Origin: Euglena gracilis
Lineage: Eukaryota > Euglenida > Euglenophyceae > Euglenales
DNA length: 64,000 nt
Reading direction: 5' to 3'
Assembly (NCBI GenBank): GCA_039621445.1
Contig: CP154957.1
Span: 33,497,979 to 33,561,978 of the forward strand
Both the position numbers and the translations under genes were made by a program. Under the pieces are notes generated by a model. It did no database searches. It was not told where the DNA came from and worked only from the letters and a program-made list of their open reading frames with translations. Positions 33,896 through 43,857 of the stretch are shown piece after piece. How positions within the stretch are numbered: the first letter of the stretch is position 1; the number at the start of each line of letters is the position of its first letter.

Positions 33896-34716
33896 GGTCT
33901 GGCAGACTACCCATTCCCCTTCTCATCCCCACCCCTATGGCAGGGGAAATATGACAAGTTCAAAGGGTTCAAGTCAGGAAGGTGGAAACCCTCCTCAAAA
34001 TGGCCATGGCGGCCATCTATCTACAGGGCCTGGGGCCCAAGGCTATGGCAGCCATCATTCAAAAGGGCATGGTGCCCATTCTCAAGGACACAGAACCCAG
34101 AATCCCAGCAGGGGACCCCAGTGGGGAGAGGTATGTCCAACTATCCCCCCAGAACCCCCAAAATCATTCCCCCCAGGGAAAGCAAGCCACAGCCAAGACA
34201 GGTGGCATCAAACCCCTCAGGGAAATTCAGCCATGGTGGCTTATCTGGGGAACCAAGAGGGAAAAAGAAGACACAAGAAAAGTGCTGGAGAGAAGGTCAA
34301 TGGAGACCAAGAAGGCCAGATGGCCCTGAAGGCCAATGGAGGCCATCACAATCAAGATATCAAGGCCAATGGAGGCCATTTCAAGCAAATTCAGGTGGCC
34401 ACTGGAGGCAAGCACATTCAAGATATCAGCCCTTGGGGGGGAGGCCCAAGATTGGCTACATCAGGGCCCCCCCAGAAGGTAATCAGCCGTCACCCCCCAG
34501 CATTATATGTACCTCCCCACCACAGACCTTCCCCCATCTTTCCAAAACAGGGGGAAAGCCTGTCTTTGACAAGCCCTATGGCAGGGCCAGCTACAGCCCC
34601 AGTGATGGGGCAGCCAGGGATGACCCCAGTAATGGGGAAACCTGGGGGAGGGACCCCAGTGATGGGGCCAGTGGAATCCCCAGACACATTACACCCAGGG
34701 GTACCCCCTTACAAGG
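33896..34716 (+). pseudogene. DIRS gag-like, Gly/His-rich part
   Basis: The frame including the ATG at 33951 (MTSSKGSSQEGGN) gives NGHGGHLSTG, SHHSKGHGAHSQGH and later Pro/Thr/Gly-rich repeats, the same composition as the gag of the minus-strand units. The frame is open right up to VPPYK at 34715. LTR element 2 begins two bases on, and after it the same frame continues at 40590 as KALQASIPHW. The gag-pol frame here was therefore intact when element 2 inserted. Confidence 0.75.
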
Positions 34717-35329
34717 TGTCGGCTGCCGCTGGCGTCGGCAGCCAAAAAATTCCCAAAAATTCCCAAAAACCCCCAGTAGGAACCACCAGGGCAAGTCAAC
34801 CGCCACGCGAGTGGAATTGGAACCCCAGCAAATTCCAGAAAGAATTTGAGAATTCGATTTGAGAATCAGAAAAGAAGAAAAAGTCAATTGGAGACTTGAA
34901 GAACAAAAAGATCAATTCAAATATCAAAAAGGAAGCCAAGGCATTCATTTCCATTTTTGTTTCCTTGCCACAACAATTCACCTCAACTCAAAGGTACTCA
35001 CCTACCCTTGCCATCAGGTTTGTTGTGCTCTGCTGTTTGATCCTAAGTAGGTGGGTTGGTTTGTCATTGTTGAATTTCATCCTGAAAGTTCAAAGTTGAA
35101 AACATGGGGAAAAACCAACAGTGGAGAGAAAAAAAGATCCTACGCGGGGCAACGGGGGACCCCGGGTCGGGGGGGCACACCTCACCCCCTTTACCGCCTG
35201 TTGATTTGTTTGAAAACGGGGCCCACTTTCCCAAAGGCCCTGGCCTGAGCCCTCCAGGGCCGGAAAAAGGAATTTGTGGCCCCAGCGAAAGCAGCCCCCC
35301 CGGGCGAGCGGGGTCCCCGACCCCCAACA
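34717..35329 (+). repeat. 5' LTR of element 2
   Basis: 613 bp, TG to CA; duplicate of 39977-40589 at an offset of 5260. The final A is the first base of the ATG of the downstream protein. Confidence 0.93.
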
Positions 35330-36411
35330 TGGTACGCAGAGGTGGCTTCACTGACTCTGTCAGTGAAGAATTTTTAGATTCCGTTGATGAAAAAGAAATC
35401 AAAGAATACTGTGACCAATTCAAATTGTTGGGAATTGAATTCAGTGATACCCAAACAGAGGAACAAAGAAAAAGGGAGGCTGAAATTCTAGCGTCTCAGA
35501 GGGAGTTTTGGAGGCTCAGATGTGAAGCAGCCATTGGACATTCTCATGGCCCTGATTCATGTTCTCCATGTCAATCTTGTAAAACATCAGGGGTAAGCCC
35601 AACAAGTTCACTGCCAGGAGAACCTGAAATTAAACCAGAAAGTGTTGACCCTTGTTCAAATGTTTTGCACATAAGAGGTGTGCGGTGTGAATCTGAATCC
35701 GGACAGCTGAGTGTCAAATCAGACAGTGTGGAAACTTCAGAGGTCACAAAACCTGAAACTTTTTATGACTCTTGGGATGAGTGGTGGCAAAAAGTTGAGG
35801 CAGGTATCACAGAATTGTTTTCAAACACTTTTTCTCTGAACGAGAGGCTGACGAAACTGGAGGAAGTGCCCAGCCAAAGTGAGTCCAGCCACTTGGAGGG
35901 ACGGATGGCTGAAATTGAAACCCGTCTGAGAAATTTGGCAGATGGTTTTCATGACCTTTTCACACGAACTTGCAGTGAAATTGAAAATCGTTTTTCTGAA
36001 AGGATCCAGTCCCTGTGTGAGAAGGGCGAGGCTCTGTCAAAACGGCTGGAGAGTGAAGAAAAGATTCTGGAGGAACGGCTGAAAATGCTTGAACTACAAA
36101 TCGCTGAAAAGTTACAGCCCAGTGAACTGAGATTGCAAAGTCCAGAAAATTTTGTGCCTGTGAACCTGACTTCTGGGCACGTCACAAATTTGCAGCTGTC
36201 ATCAGTGTCTTCTGAGAAATCTTCCTCGGATTTTGCCGCACAGCCAAGAAAATTCAGACAGACAAAAAAATTCTGGAGGCCTGCCAAAAACAGTTGGAAT
36301 GACTTTCAATTTTTGAGACCAAGTTGGTTTCATGATTGGTGGGGTTGGGACTGGCATTTAAGTCCATGGAACAGCTGGGGGTGGTTTCCACCGAATCAAT
36401 GGTGGTGGTGA
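35329..36411 (+). CDS. Trp-rich coiled-coil protein of LTR element 2
   Basis: 360 residues from the ATG that overlaps the LTR/primer-site junction; the frame is also open 75 codons further upstream inside the LTR, so the true start is uncertain. Residues about 1-75 are acidic (DSVDEKEIKEYCDQFKLLG). The middle has CSPCQSC and a DSWDEWWQKVEAGITELF motif. About 165-285 looks like a coiled coil (SERIQSLCEKGEALSKRLESE, then KILEERLKMLELQIAEKL). The last 50 residues are basic, then very rich in Trp (WFHDWWGWDWHLSPW) and end in WWW. No known family is recognised. By position it replaces gag, so a structural or RNA-binding role is a guess. Confidence 0.7.
   Translation: MVRRGGFTDSVSEEFLDSVDEKEIKEYCDQFKLLGIEFSDTQTEEQRKREAEILASQREFWRLRCEAAIGHSHGPDSCSPCQSCKTSGVSPTSSLPGEPEIKPESVDPCSNVLHIRGVRCESESGQLSVKSDSVETSEVTKPETFYDSWDEWWQKVEAGITELFSNTFSLNERLTKLEEVPSQSESSHLEGRMAEIETRLRNLADGFHDLFTRTCSEIENRFSERIQSLCEKGEALSKRLESEEKILEERLKMLELQIAEKLQPSELRLQSPENFVPVNLTSGHVTNLQLSSVSSEKSSSDFAAQPRKFRQTKKFWRPAKNSWNDFQFLRPSWFHDWWGWDWHLSPWNSWGWFPPNQWWW
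35330..35342 (+). promoter_or_regulatory. Primer binding site of element 2
   Basis: TGGTACGCAGAGG follows the LTR without gap and equals the initiator-Met complement TGGTAGCAGAGG with one extra base. Confidence 0.65.
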
Positions 36412-39400
36412 TTTTCTTTCAGCATAGGTCTAACCACTGACTGGCACCGCACAGCACTTTACAGTGATCAGTATGTTTTTGTGGTTTGTTTGTGGCTTTG
36501 TGATTTTTGTTTCGTACTTCCTTTGTGTGATCTGGTCGGAGGCAGATGCGTAATCAGCCAGAAGTTTAAATCTGGATTTTCAGTTCACAGAGTTTGGCTT
36601 ATGGAAAAAACAGCCAAGTCAAACATTTTGAATCTGGTTTCTGGGGTGTATGTTTTTTCCCCGGTTGCTTTCCACTTAAATGGAGACGCCCAGCCACGAT
36701 GCTTGGGATTTTTCTCCTAGTGTTCAGGCAGCCAGATCAATGGTTTTCAGTTTCAGAGTTTTCAGTTGTTTGTCCCGAATGTCATTTGGGGTGGGGCAAG
36801 GTGTTGGCATGTGTCACCATCCCAGACGGGGACAAATCAGGCATCTCAGGTGGAATTTTGATTTGTGTTTTTTCTGGTCCCTTTTGTCACGGGACAGTTT
36901 TTCCAGAGAGAAACTTTACCCCCGGACAGGGACATGTGTTGGAGAATCGGCACAGTTTTTGGGATTTTCAGTCCAGATTCTATTGTGGTTTTCGAGTGTG
37001 GCAGCCCAGCAGCCCTGTGGAGGTTTTATCTGGGTTTTTGCCAAATCCTGAGGTGGGGGAGACCTCTGATGGACCACTCGAACCAAAAAGTTTTTGGGAA
37101 AGCGCGCAAAGAGGGGTTCCGAGGGTGGGACTAGACCCAGGCCAGGAATAAACACCCCTGTGGCCACCCATCTAAGGGCTCAGGAAAGGTTTCAATTTTC
37201 AGACAGTGGGAACCAAGGTGGATTAACCCAGGAGGAAAAGACACCCCTGAGGAAAATTCATTTTTGGGCCCATCAGTGGCATCATCATCATTCAGTTCAG
37301 TTTTTCAGTGAAAAATCTGTTGATCTGTGGGTTGCACTTTCTGTTGCATTTTTTCAGCTGTAGGAGACTGCTCAAGGGAGAATCACATGAGGCCTCACAA
37401 TGCAAAACTCCTTGAGGGCAATTTTTACAGTTTGGGGCTTGCATACACAGTTTTCGTGTGACCCATTTGATGGATCAAGATACAGATTTTAAGTGCCGTG
37501 CTGGTTCACAGTTCAGTAGCATTTTCAGGCTCGGTTCAGTGAGAAAATTCAGAAATCTGCCTTCCATGGTGCCAGCGCTGAATTTTGTGCCGTGTGTGTG
37601 TGTGTGTCTTCGTCATGCAGGTTCAATCAAACAGAAGCACCGAAGAGAATCAACGCAATTTGAGAATTTCAAGGTTGATTTGTTCAACAAGTTCAAGTTT
37701 GTTGACTGGGACTGGGACAATGATGATTACATTGACATTGAACTACATTGAGATCAAAAGCAGACAAGTCATCAAGGAATTTGATTGAATCAATTGAATT
37801 CAAGGATTTCAACAGTTTGCAAAGCAACGACTTCAAAGACTGGGATTATGAACATTGGAAGAACAATGACATTGATGAGACCCAAGCAATTGAATCACAT
37901 GATTACGATCACAATTGTGGATTGTTTATGGAATCACAGAATGGTGGATGTATTTTATTTTACTGAAGTGCTGGGGGAGAGAAGCTTAACGACCTCAAGA
38001 GCCTGCAATGGGCAGTGGCCCGATGCACGGCCAAAGCCCAGGTCCAGGCCCAGGTTCCCACAGCGCTGCTCCCACAGTGCTGAATCAGATTTTTCATGTT
38101 TTTGGGATTTTGCATGTGGTTTGGAGCCATTTTTCCTCCCTCCTCGTGCAGCTGGGGGGGGGGGCTGTGTTTAGCCATGTTTTTTGTTGGTGTGGTGGGT
38201 CAAAATCAGTTTTGGTTTTACGGTTGGAATTTTTTGACTCAGAATTGGATACCCTGTGAGACGTTTGGGTGGGGACAGGAATGCATCATTTTGTGACCGT
38301 GACAGTTTTTGGTCACACCCCAGATTGTGACGGGGTTTGATGAAATTTCCATTTTTCCCATTTTATTTGTCGAACGGGGATTTCAGTTTTGCAGCCAGGA
38401 ATTTTTAACCCATGGCCCTCCCCGCATTGGTTGACGGGGGGGGGGGAGGCATTGTGAATTGTGAAGGCCCGTCCTTTGACATGTGTGAGATTTCAGTCGG
38501 TTTGGATATTACAGCCCAGGTTTGTGATTTTTTTGTTTGGAGGCTGAAGCCAGATTGACCCCCATGGCCCTATGTGACTGGGGGGGGGGGGGCAGCGAAA
38601 AATCGCTTTGGCTGAGAAAATTGGATTTGAATTTTCAGTATTTTTGAGTTTGCCATGTCATTTGACCATTTGACTCCCATTGCCCCGTGTGATTGGGGGG
38701 GGGGGGGCAGTGAATTTTAATTGGCAAGCCGGATTTGTTGGTTTTACAGCTCCAGTGGATCGGTTGGACCCAGGGTTGGGCCGGATGGCCTGGCCCCTCA
38801 ACAACAGTATGCTGCTGGATGCTTTTGTTTGGGTTGGTTGTTCTCAGCTGGATGTCAGAGGTTGGAATTCTGGACTGGATTTTGTTGAGGGCTTTTGTAG
38901 GCCCTGGATTTGTGGGTTGGACTCAGATTTTTTGATTTTTTGAGTATTTTTGTTGCTGGAGGATTTTTACACAAAGAGTTGGAAAAAACCTGGGATTTTG
39001 ATAATTTTTCTGGTGGACGACAAAATGAGTTGGAGTTTTAGAACTCAGTTTTTTGATTCGGTTTGGATTATGGACATTCGTCAAAGGCATTTTTTTCATG
39101 GAACACAGCTTGGAGGCATCCGAACTCGGGGGGGGGGGGGACCCTGGACCGGAGATGACCCCTCCTCCGTCCAAAGGCCCTGGTGTGGGCCAATAAAAAA
39201 AAAACCCAGCCACGTGGGCACTAAAGCCCTGTGATATAGTGGCTGAGGGCCAATGTGAAGCCCTGTTCTCTTTGCGTTCAAAAAAAAAAAAAAATCGATC
39301 GACCCAGTCATTTTCGGTTGGAATGCATGACAAGGAAGTGAGCGTGCATACACACAAAACACACAACCGCACACGCACACGAACCCGCACACCCATTGTA

Positions 39401-39965
39401 CACTATTCCATATAACCGCTTACCCTCTCACCTTTTCATTGTTGCTTACCGTTTGCCTTTTTCTTACCCAACTGTCCCGAATTGGAAAGGAATGCCTAGG
39501 TTTCTCTTTTTCTTTTCCCCACACAAGTCGTTTTCTGAGGCACTGTTGGCCAAAGTCCCTGAATTTTTTCACAAAAAAAAATCGAAAGCGAAGTCTCACT
39601 AAATGAAAGCTGCCAAAAAAAAAAGATTTTCACCAAGGGGGGGCAGCGTGGGACTTAGGCCTTGGGGTAGAGTGCCCAGATTTTGTGTCCAAAGACCCGT
39701 TCCCCATGCTTGTCGGAGGAAAGGGGTGGGGGTTGTTCCCCGTAGACCTGATTTTTCAGAGTCCCCCAAGGTGCCCGATATTATGGCTTGGGGGGGGGTC
39801 GACTCGTAACACAAATTAAAAAAAAAAAAAAAAAAAAGCGACAGGACCCGTTTCAAAAAAAAAAAAACACAGAATTTTCGCCCCCCACAAAAAAAAATTC
39901 AATTTCACACTCTCCGTTTTTGTTCGGGGGGGGGGGGGCAGAAAAACGGGTCCGACTAACGTCGC
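36412..39965 (+). other. Non-coding interior of LTR element 2
   Basis: G-rich, T-rich sequence without a recognised protein. Three degenerate direct repeats at about 38405, 38560 and 38675 (CCCATGGCCCTATGTGACTG followed by a run of G). A (GT)n run at 37590, and A-runs at 39277-39295 and 39819-39837. Short frames at 36.5-37.2 kb overlap each other and are not called. Confidence 0.6.
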
Positions 39966-39976
39966 AAGGGAGGGGG
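39966..39976 (+). promoter_or_regulatory. Polypurine tract of element 2
   Basis: AAGGGAGGGGG directly before the 3' LTR. Confidence 0.8.
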
Positions 39977-40589
39977 TGTCGGCTGCCGCTGGCGTCGGCA
40001 GCCAAAAAATTCCCAAAAATTCCCAAAAACCCCCAGTAGGAACCACCAGGGCAAGTCAACCGCCACGCGAGTGGAATTGGAACCCCAGCAAATTCCAGAA
40101 AGAATTTGAGAATTCGATTTGAGAATCAGAAAAGAAGAAAAAGTCAATTGGAGACTTGAAGAACAAAAAGATCAATTCAAATATCAAAAAGGAAGCCAAG
40201 GCATTCATTTCCATTTTTGTTTCCTTGCCACAACAATTCACCTCAACTCAAAGGTACTCACCTACCCTTGCCATCAGGTTTGTTGTGCTCTGCTGTTTGA
40301 TCCTAAGTAGGTGGGTTGGTTTGTCATTGTTGAATTTCATCCTGAAAGTTCAAAGTTGAAAACATGGGGAAAAACCAACAGTGGAGAGAAAAAAAGATCC
40401 TACGCGGGGCAACGGGGGACCCCGGGTCGGGGGGGCACACCTCACCCCCTTTACCGCCTGTTGATTTGTTTGAAAACGGGGCCCACTTTCCCAAAGGCCC
40501 TGGCCTGAGCCCTCCAGGGCCGGAAAAAGGAATTTGTGGCCCCAGCGAAAGCAGCCCCCCCGGGCGAGCGGGGTCCCCGACCCCCAACA
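39977..40589 (+). repeat. 3' LTR of element 2
   Basis: Copy of 34717-35329. The AAGG at 40590-40593 completes the target duplication. Confidence 0.93.
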
Positions 40590-41547
40590 AAGGCCCTGCA
40601 GGCCAGCATCCCCCATTGGGTCAAGGCAGGAGCCAGCAGAGAGGTATTAAACCTGATAAGGGAGGGAGTCATGGCAGATCTTCCCCTCCCCCCTCAAATG
40701 TCCTTAAAAGTTCCCTTCAAAACTCCCCAAGAAATAATGACTGCCCAGAAAATTCTGAGAGAATACGAATGTGCAGGGGCAACCAGGCAAATCCCCCCAG
40801 AGGAGGCAAAACATTTGGTCCCTTACTTCATCATTTCCAAAAAAAGAAGGGGAAAAGACAAAGGAAAGACTGATTTCAGACTGTCGACAGTTAAATCTCC
40901 ACTTCACCCCCCAGAAGTTCAGACTGAAGCATATGTGAAATATCATCCCATATCTGAGGAAAGGTTGGTTCTGTGGAAAAATAGATTTGAAAGATGCTTA
41001 TTTCCACTTAAAACTGCACAGCAGTCTAGAAAGGCATGTTTGCATGCAGGTGGGGGGGGAAACCTGGCAGTTTCAAGCTGCATGCTTCGGCATCAGCAGC
41101 CTGCCTCAAAAATTTATGACTCTCATGAGAGTCTGGGAGAGGAAATGGAGAAAAGAGGGAAAGGTAGTTTTCATCTACCTGGACGACATTTTGCTGTTAG
41201 CCCCCAGCAAAAAGACTGCAGCCCAACATTTGGCAGAAATAAAACAGGACCTTTTACTGGCAGGTTTCAGATTAAACCTCCCCAAGTCCTGTCTGGAACC
41301 CACACAGGAAATAAAACATTTGGGCCAGTGGGTCAACTTGAAAAAAGGCCAGCTGGAAATTCCTCAGGAAAAACTAAAATCCTTAAGAAAGGAGCTGGGC
41401 AAAGTGCTCACAGCACAAAAAATGAGCTGCAGAAAGCTCAGTTCCATTGTAGGTCAAGTCAGAAGTTACCTAGTCTCAATGCCATTTCTCAGAATTCTGA
41501 CAGCCCAACTTTGCAAAATGGTGGATTTGCACACAAAGTGGGGTTAG
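40590..41547 (+). pseudogene. DIRS reverse transcriptase (plus-strand element)
   Basis: Linker and RT. 40590 to about 40850 is in one frame (KALQASIPHWVKAG, ending HLVPYFIISKK). A one-base shift in an A/G-rich run then leads to ERLISDCRQLNLHF, a TGA at 40936-40938, and KIDLKDAYFHLKL. The catalytic YLDD lies at 41176-41187 (VVFIYLDDILLLAP), followed by LPKSCLEPTQEIKHLGQ and RKELGKVLTAQKM. It ends at an in-frame TAG (41545-41547), after which the same frame continues into RNase H. One frameshift and two stops make it a probable pseudogene. Confidence 0.8.
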
Positions 41548-43857
41548 GACCACACCCTAACCATTCCCCAGGGGGTCAAAGATCAAATTGTGGAGTTAAA
41601 AGCGTTTTTGCAGCCAGGTGTGGGCAGAGCTTTTCAATCCCAGGCCTCTCAGGAACTGTTCTCAGACAGCAGCACCTGGCAGTGGGGGGGGCTGGACAAA
41701 AACTCAGGCCAAAAAGTGCAGGATTTTTGGAGAGACCTGCACATCCTTCACATCAACCAAAAAGAGTTGATGTCAGCAGTGGAGACAGTAAAAAGTCTGG
41801 CCAAACCAAAACAAACAATAATGCTTCACGTGGACAGCCAGGTGGCTGTCAGTTATTTAACAAAATGGGGAGGCAGAAAGCCCTACCTAAATTCCATCTT
41901 AAAACCCCTGCTGTATCATTGTCAGGAAAAGAAAATCAATTTGCAAGTGGTTTGGGTTCCCACAAAAGAGCAATTGGCAGACTCCCTGACCAGGGAGCAA
42001 AAGGACCCAGGGGATTATACCCTAAATTTGAACATCTTTCACCAAATTCTGAAATTTTTCAGAAAGGACATTACCCCAGAGGTGGACATGTTTTGCACAC
42101 CCAGCAACAAAAAAATTCCCCAGTTTGTTTGTCGATACCCCCACCAAGGGGCTTTGCTGGTGGATGCCTTGCGGGCAGATTTGAAGGGCCTCCCCCCAGT
42201 TTATGCCAACCCTCCCTGGAGCATCATTCCCCAGTGGGTTCAGAGATTAATGTTAAACCCAGACCTAACATGTCTGTTGATCGTACCCCACTGGGCTTCG
42301 ACATCATGGTGGCGCCAATTAATGTCAATCAGACAGCCAGGCAGCAAAGTTTTGCTGGTCCCCCCCCCAATGGGGTCTATTCACCAACTGCTGGGGGGAG
42401 GAGATGCCCCCCCCAAGGTGGAATTTGGCCTGCTTGATTGTGTCAGGCAAATATTACAATCCCAGGAAGTTTCGATGTCCAGTATCGACACTTACATAAA
42501 AAATCTGGGAAATGTCAAAAGATATGACTCAGCCTTCAGGACATTGATGGGCCAATTATTGCAAAAAGGGGTGCCTCTGCAGAAGTGCACAGTCCCCAAG
42601 ATGGCTGAAGCCATCCTTGATCTTGCTGTTCATAGCATCAACACTGCACGAAATGCATATGCAGCAGCCTTATTACTCCCAGGGTTTGGGTCTTTGAGAT
42701 TTTCACCTCTTCTGGCCCCATTGAAAAGGAAGTGGAATGCCAATGTCTGCAAGTATGCCCACTTTTGGGACCCCACTGATTTCCTAGAAAACATCATGAG
42801 GAATTCCACACCCCTCTCAGACCTATCTGTGAAAGAGCTCAGAAACAGACTCATCATCTGTTGGAGGCTTTTGGCCCTCCACAGGGGGGTTGATTTAGCC
42901 AGGACACAGCGAAAAATCAGTTTCGTGGGAGAAAAAATTTTCATTTTATTGCAAAGGAAAGGGTGGCAATTCCCAAAATGGGAAGGGATTTTGAATTTGC
43001 CACACACCCCCCTCATAAGCCCATGGCATTTATTGAAAGAGTATGTGGAAAGGACAGCCCACATGGTTGGACACAAAAATAATTTGTTATGGTCTTTGGA
43101 TGGTAAAAGACCTTTGACATCAGAAAGGGTGAATTCCCTGACCAGAGAAATTCTGCAAGAGGGGGGGGTGGACACCACCCACTGGAAACCCCACAGCACC
43201 AGAGGGTCTGGGGTTTTATGGTGGAAAAATGCTGGTTTGCAAGTGGAAGAAGTCCAGCAATTGGGTCAGTGGAAAAATTTTGGGGCCTTCCAAGCTCATT
43301 ATTTAAGGCTGGGAGTCGTTTCAAAAATTCAAAATATTATGGCCCAAAGGTGGGTGCACAGTACCTCACCATCTCGCAGTGCGGAGCCCGAATGGTCTCG
43401 GACTCCCACGACACAGGAAGGGGGAGGAAGGGACCAAGAGGGCGAAGCACAAGAAGATGGTGAGCCCAACCCCCCCACCCAAAAAATCAGCAGAAAAAGA
43501 AAGCCATCCCAACCAGAAAGGGGACCCCCAACCAAGCAGCCCCAACCACCCACCCAGCAACACACCAGAAAGCGACAACCATCCCCATCAGGGGGGGGGG
43601 GGGCCACCAAGCGACCAGGGGAGAGGGGGGGGGGGGGCGGGGCCACGACGGTTCAGTTTCGCCAAGGTGTCGGAGGAGGCCACCTCATCGCCAACTCCGG
43701 CAACAAAGGCGCAGTAAGAAGCACCCCCCGCGCACGCACAAACACACCAGAGCAGAACAGCCGGCAAAGAAAGCAGGACCTCACCATCTTCTTTTGCTTC
43801 GCCCTCTTGGTCCCTTCCTCCCCCTTCCTGTGTCGTGGGAGTCCGCAAAAGCCCTGA
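41548..43857 (+). CDS. DIRS RNase H, methylase-like and tyrosine recombinase polyprotein (open C-terminal part)
   Basis: First ATG at 41590, then open for 755 codons. RNase H: FSDSSTW, INQKELMSAVET, LHVDSQVAVSYL and ADSLTRE give the acidic catalytic set. A methylase-like DIRS region follows (VDMFCTPSNKKIPQF, YANPPWSIIPQWV, LIVPHWASTSWW). Then the tyrosine recombinase: core-binding part with ARNAYAAALLLPGFGSLRF; catalytic part with Arg in LALHRGVDLAR, HSTRG (His codon 43192-43194, Arg 43201-43203) and Tyr in AHYLRL (43300-43302). All catalytic residues are present. The Lys/Pro/Arg-rich tail runs through the internal complementary region. Upstream RT lesions probably make the whole protein inactive. 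Confidence 0.88.
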   Translation, partial: DHTLTIPQGVKDQIVELKAFLQPGVGRAFQSQASQELFSDSSTWQWGGLDKNSGQKVQDFWRDLHILHINQKELMSAVETVKSLAKPKQTIMLHVDSQVAVSYLTKWGGRKPYLNSILKPLLYHCQEKKINLQVVWVPTKEQLADSLTREQKDPGDYTLNLNIFHQILKFFRKDITPEVDMFCTPSNKKIPQFVCRYPHQGALLVDALRADLKGLPPVYANPPWSIIPQWVQRLMLNPDLTCLLIVPHWASTSWWRQLMSIRQPGSKVLLVPPPMGSIHQLLGGGDAPPKVEFGLLDCVRQILQSQEVSMSSIDTYIKNLGNVKRYDSAFRTLMGQLLQKGVPLQKCTVPKMAEAILDLAVHSINTARNAYAAALLLPGFGSLRFSPLLAPLKRKWNANVCKYAHFWDPTDFLENIMRNSTPLSDLSVKELRNRLIICWRLLALHRGVDLARTQRKISFVGEKIFILLQRKGWQFPKWEGILNLPHTPLISPWHLLKEYVERTAHMVGHKNNLLWSLDGKRPLTSERVNSLTREILQEGGVDTTHWKPHSTRGSGVLWWKNAGLQVEEVQQLGQWKNFGAFQAHYLRLGVVSKIQNIMAQRWVHSTSPSRSAEPEWSRTPTTQEGGGRDQEGEAQEDGEPNPPTQKISRKRKPSQPERGPPTKQPQPPTQQHTRKRQPSPSGGGGATKRPGERGGGGGATTVQFRQGVGGGHLIANSGNKGAVRSTPRARTNTPEQNSRQRKQDLTIFFCFALLVPSSPFLCRGSPQKP
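43366..43465 (+). repeat. DIRS internal complementary region
   Basis: 43366-43400 is the inverted complement of the outer 5' end (32298-32335), and 43404-43465 is the inverted complement of the outer 3' end (43784-43845). The two segments lie side by side, the template arrangement that allows DIRS-1-type elements to rebuild their ends as a circle. Confidence 0.85.
43685..43845 (+). repeat. 3' terminal repeat of the plus-strand DIRS element
   Basis: CCAACTCCGGCAACAAAGGC through CTGTGTCGTGGGAGTCCG; inverted match to the 5' end and to the second half of the internal complementary region. Confidence 0.85.

Larger units (their letters stand above)
34717..40589 (+). mobile_element. Non-autonomous LTR retrotransposon 2 (5.87 kb)
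   Basis: 613-bp LTRs at 34717-35329 and 39977-40589 (start TGTCGG, end CAACA) that look identical. Target duplication AAGG at 34713-34716 and 40590-40593. Initiator-Met-like primer site directly after the 5' LTR, polypurine tract directly before the 3' LTR. Only one convincing protein (35329-36411); no RT, integrase or protease. It sits inside the gag-pol frame of the plus-strand DIRS element, and its removal with one AAGG restores that frame. Confidence 0.93.
32298..43845 (+). mobile_element. Plus-strand DIRS-1-like retrotransposon with two nested insertions
   Basis: 5' terminal arm 32298-32412 (CCATTCGGGCTCCGCACTGC, then GCCGGAGTTGGC) is an inverted match to 43685-43790. The coding order is gag, RT, RNase H, methylase-like, tyrosine recombinase. 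An internal complementary region at 43366-43465 pairs with both termini. It carries a TRIM-like element (32874-33895) and LTR element 2 (34717-40589), so the element itself is only about 4.65 kb. RT contains a TGA at 40936-40938 and a TAG at 41545-41547. Confidence 0.9.

Noticed and set aside
33249-33932. 227-codon minus-strand frame with a twin fragment at 32859-33194
   Set aside because: It lies across the direct repeats of the TRIM-like element and is duplicated only because the repeat is. No known domain.
36481-37151. Overlapping 80-185 codon frames after the Trp-rich protein
   Set aside because: Three frames overlap with no motif, and composition follows the G/T-rich background.
34717-40589. 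Simple tandem or assembly duplication instead of an LTR element
   Set aside because: TG/CA ends, a 4-bp target duplication, adjacent primer site and polypurine tract, and frame restoration of the host element all fit an LTR insertion.
40536-42437. 633-codon plus-strand open frame
   Set aside because: Only the part from 40590 to about 40850 is real pol linker. The rest is a shadow frame across the RT and RNase H blocks, which are in the next frame with clear motifs.
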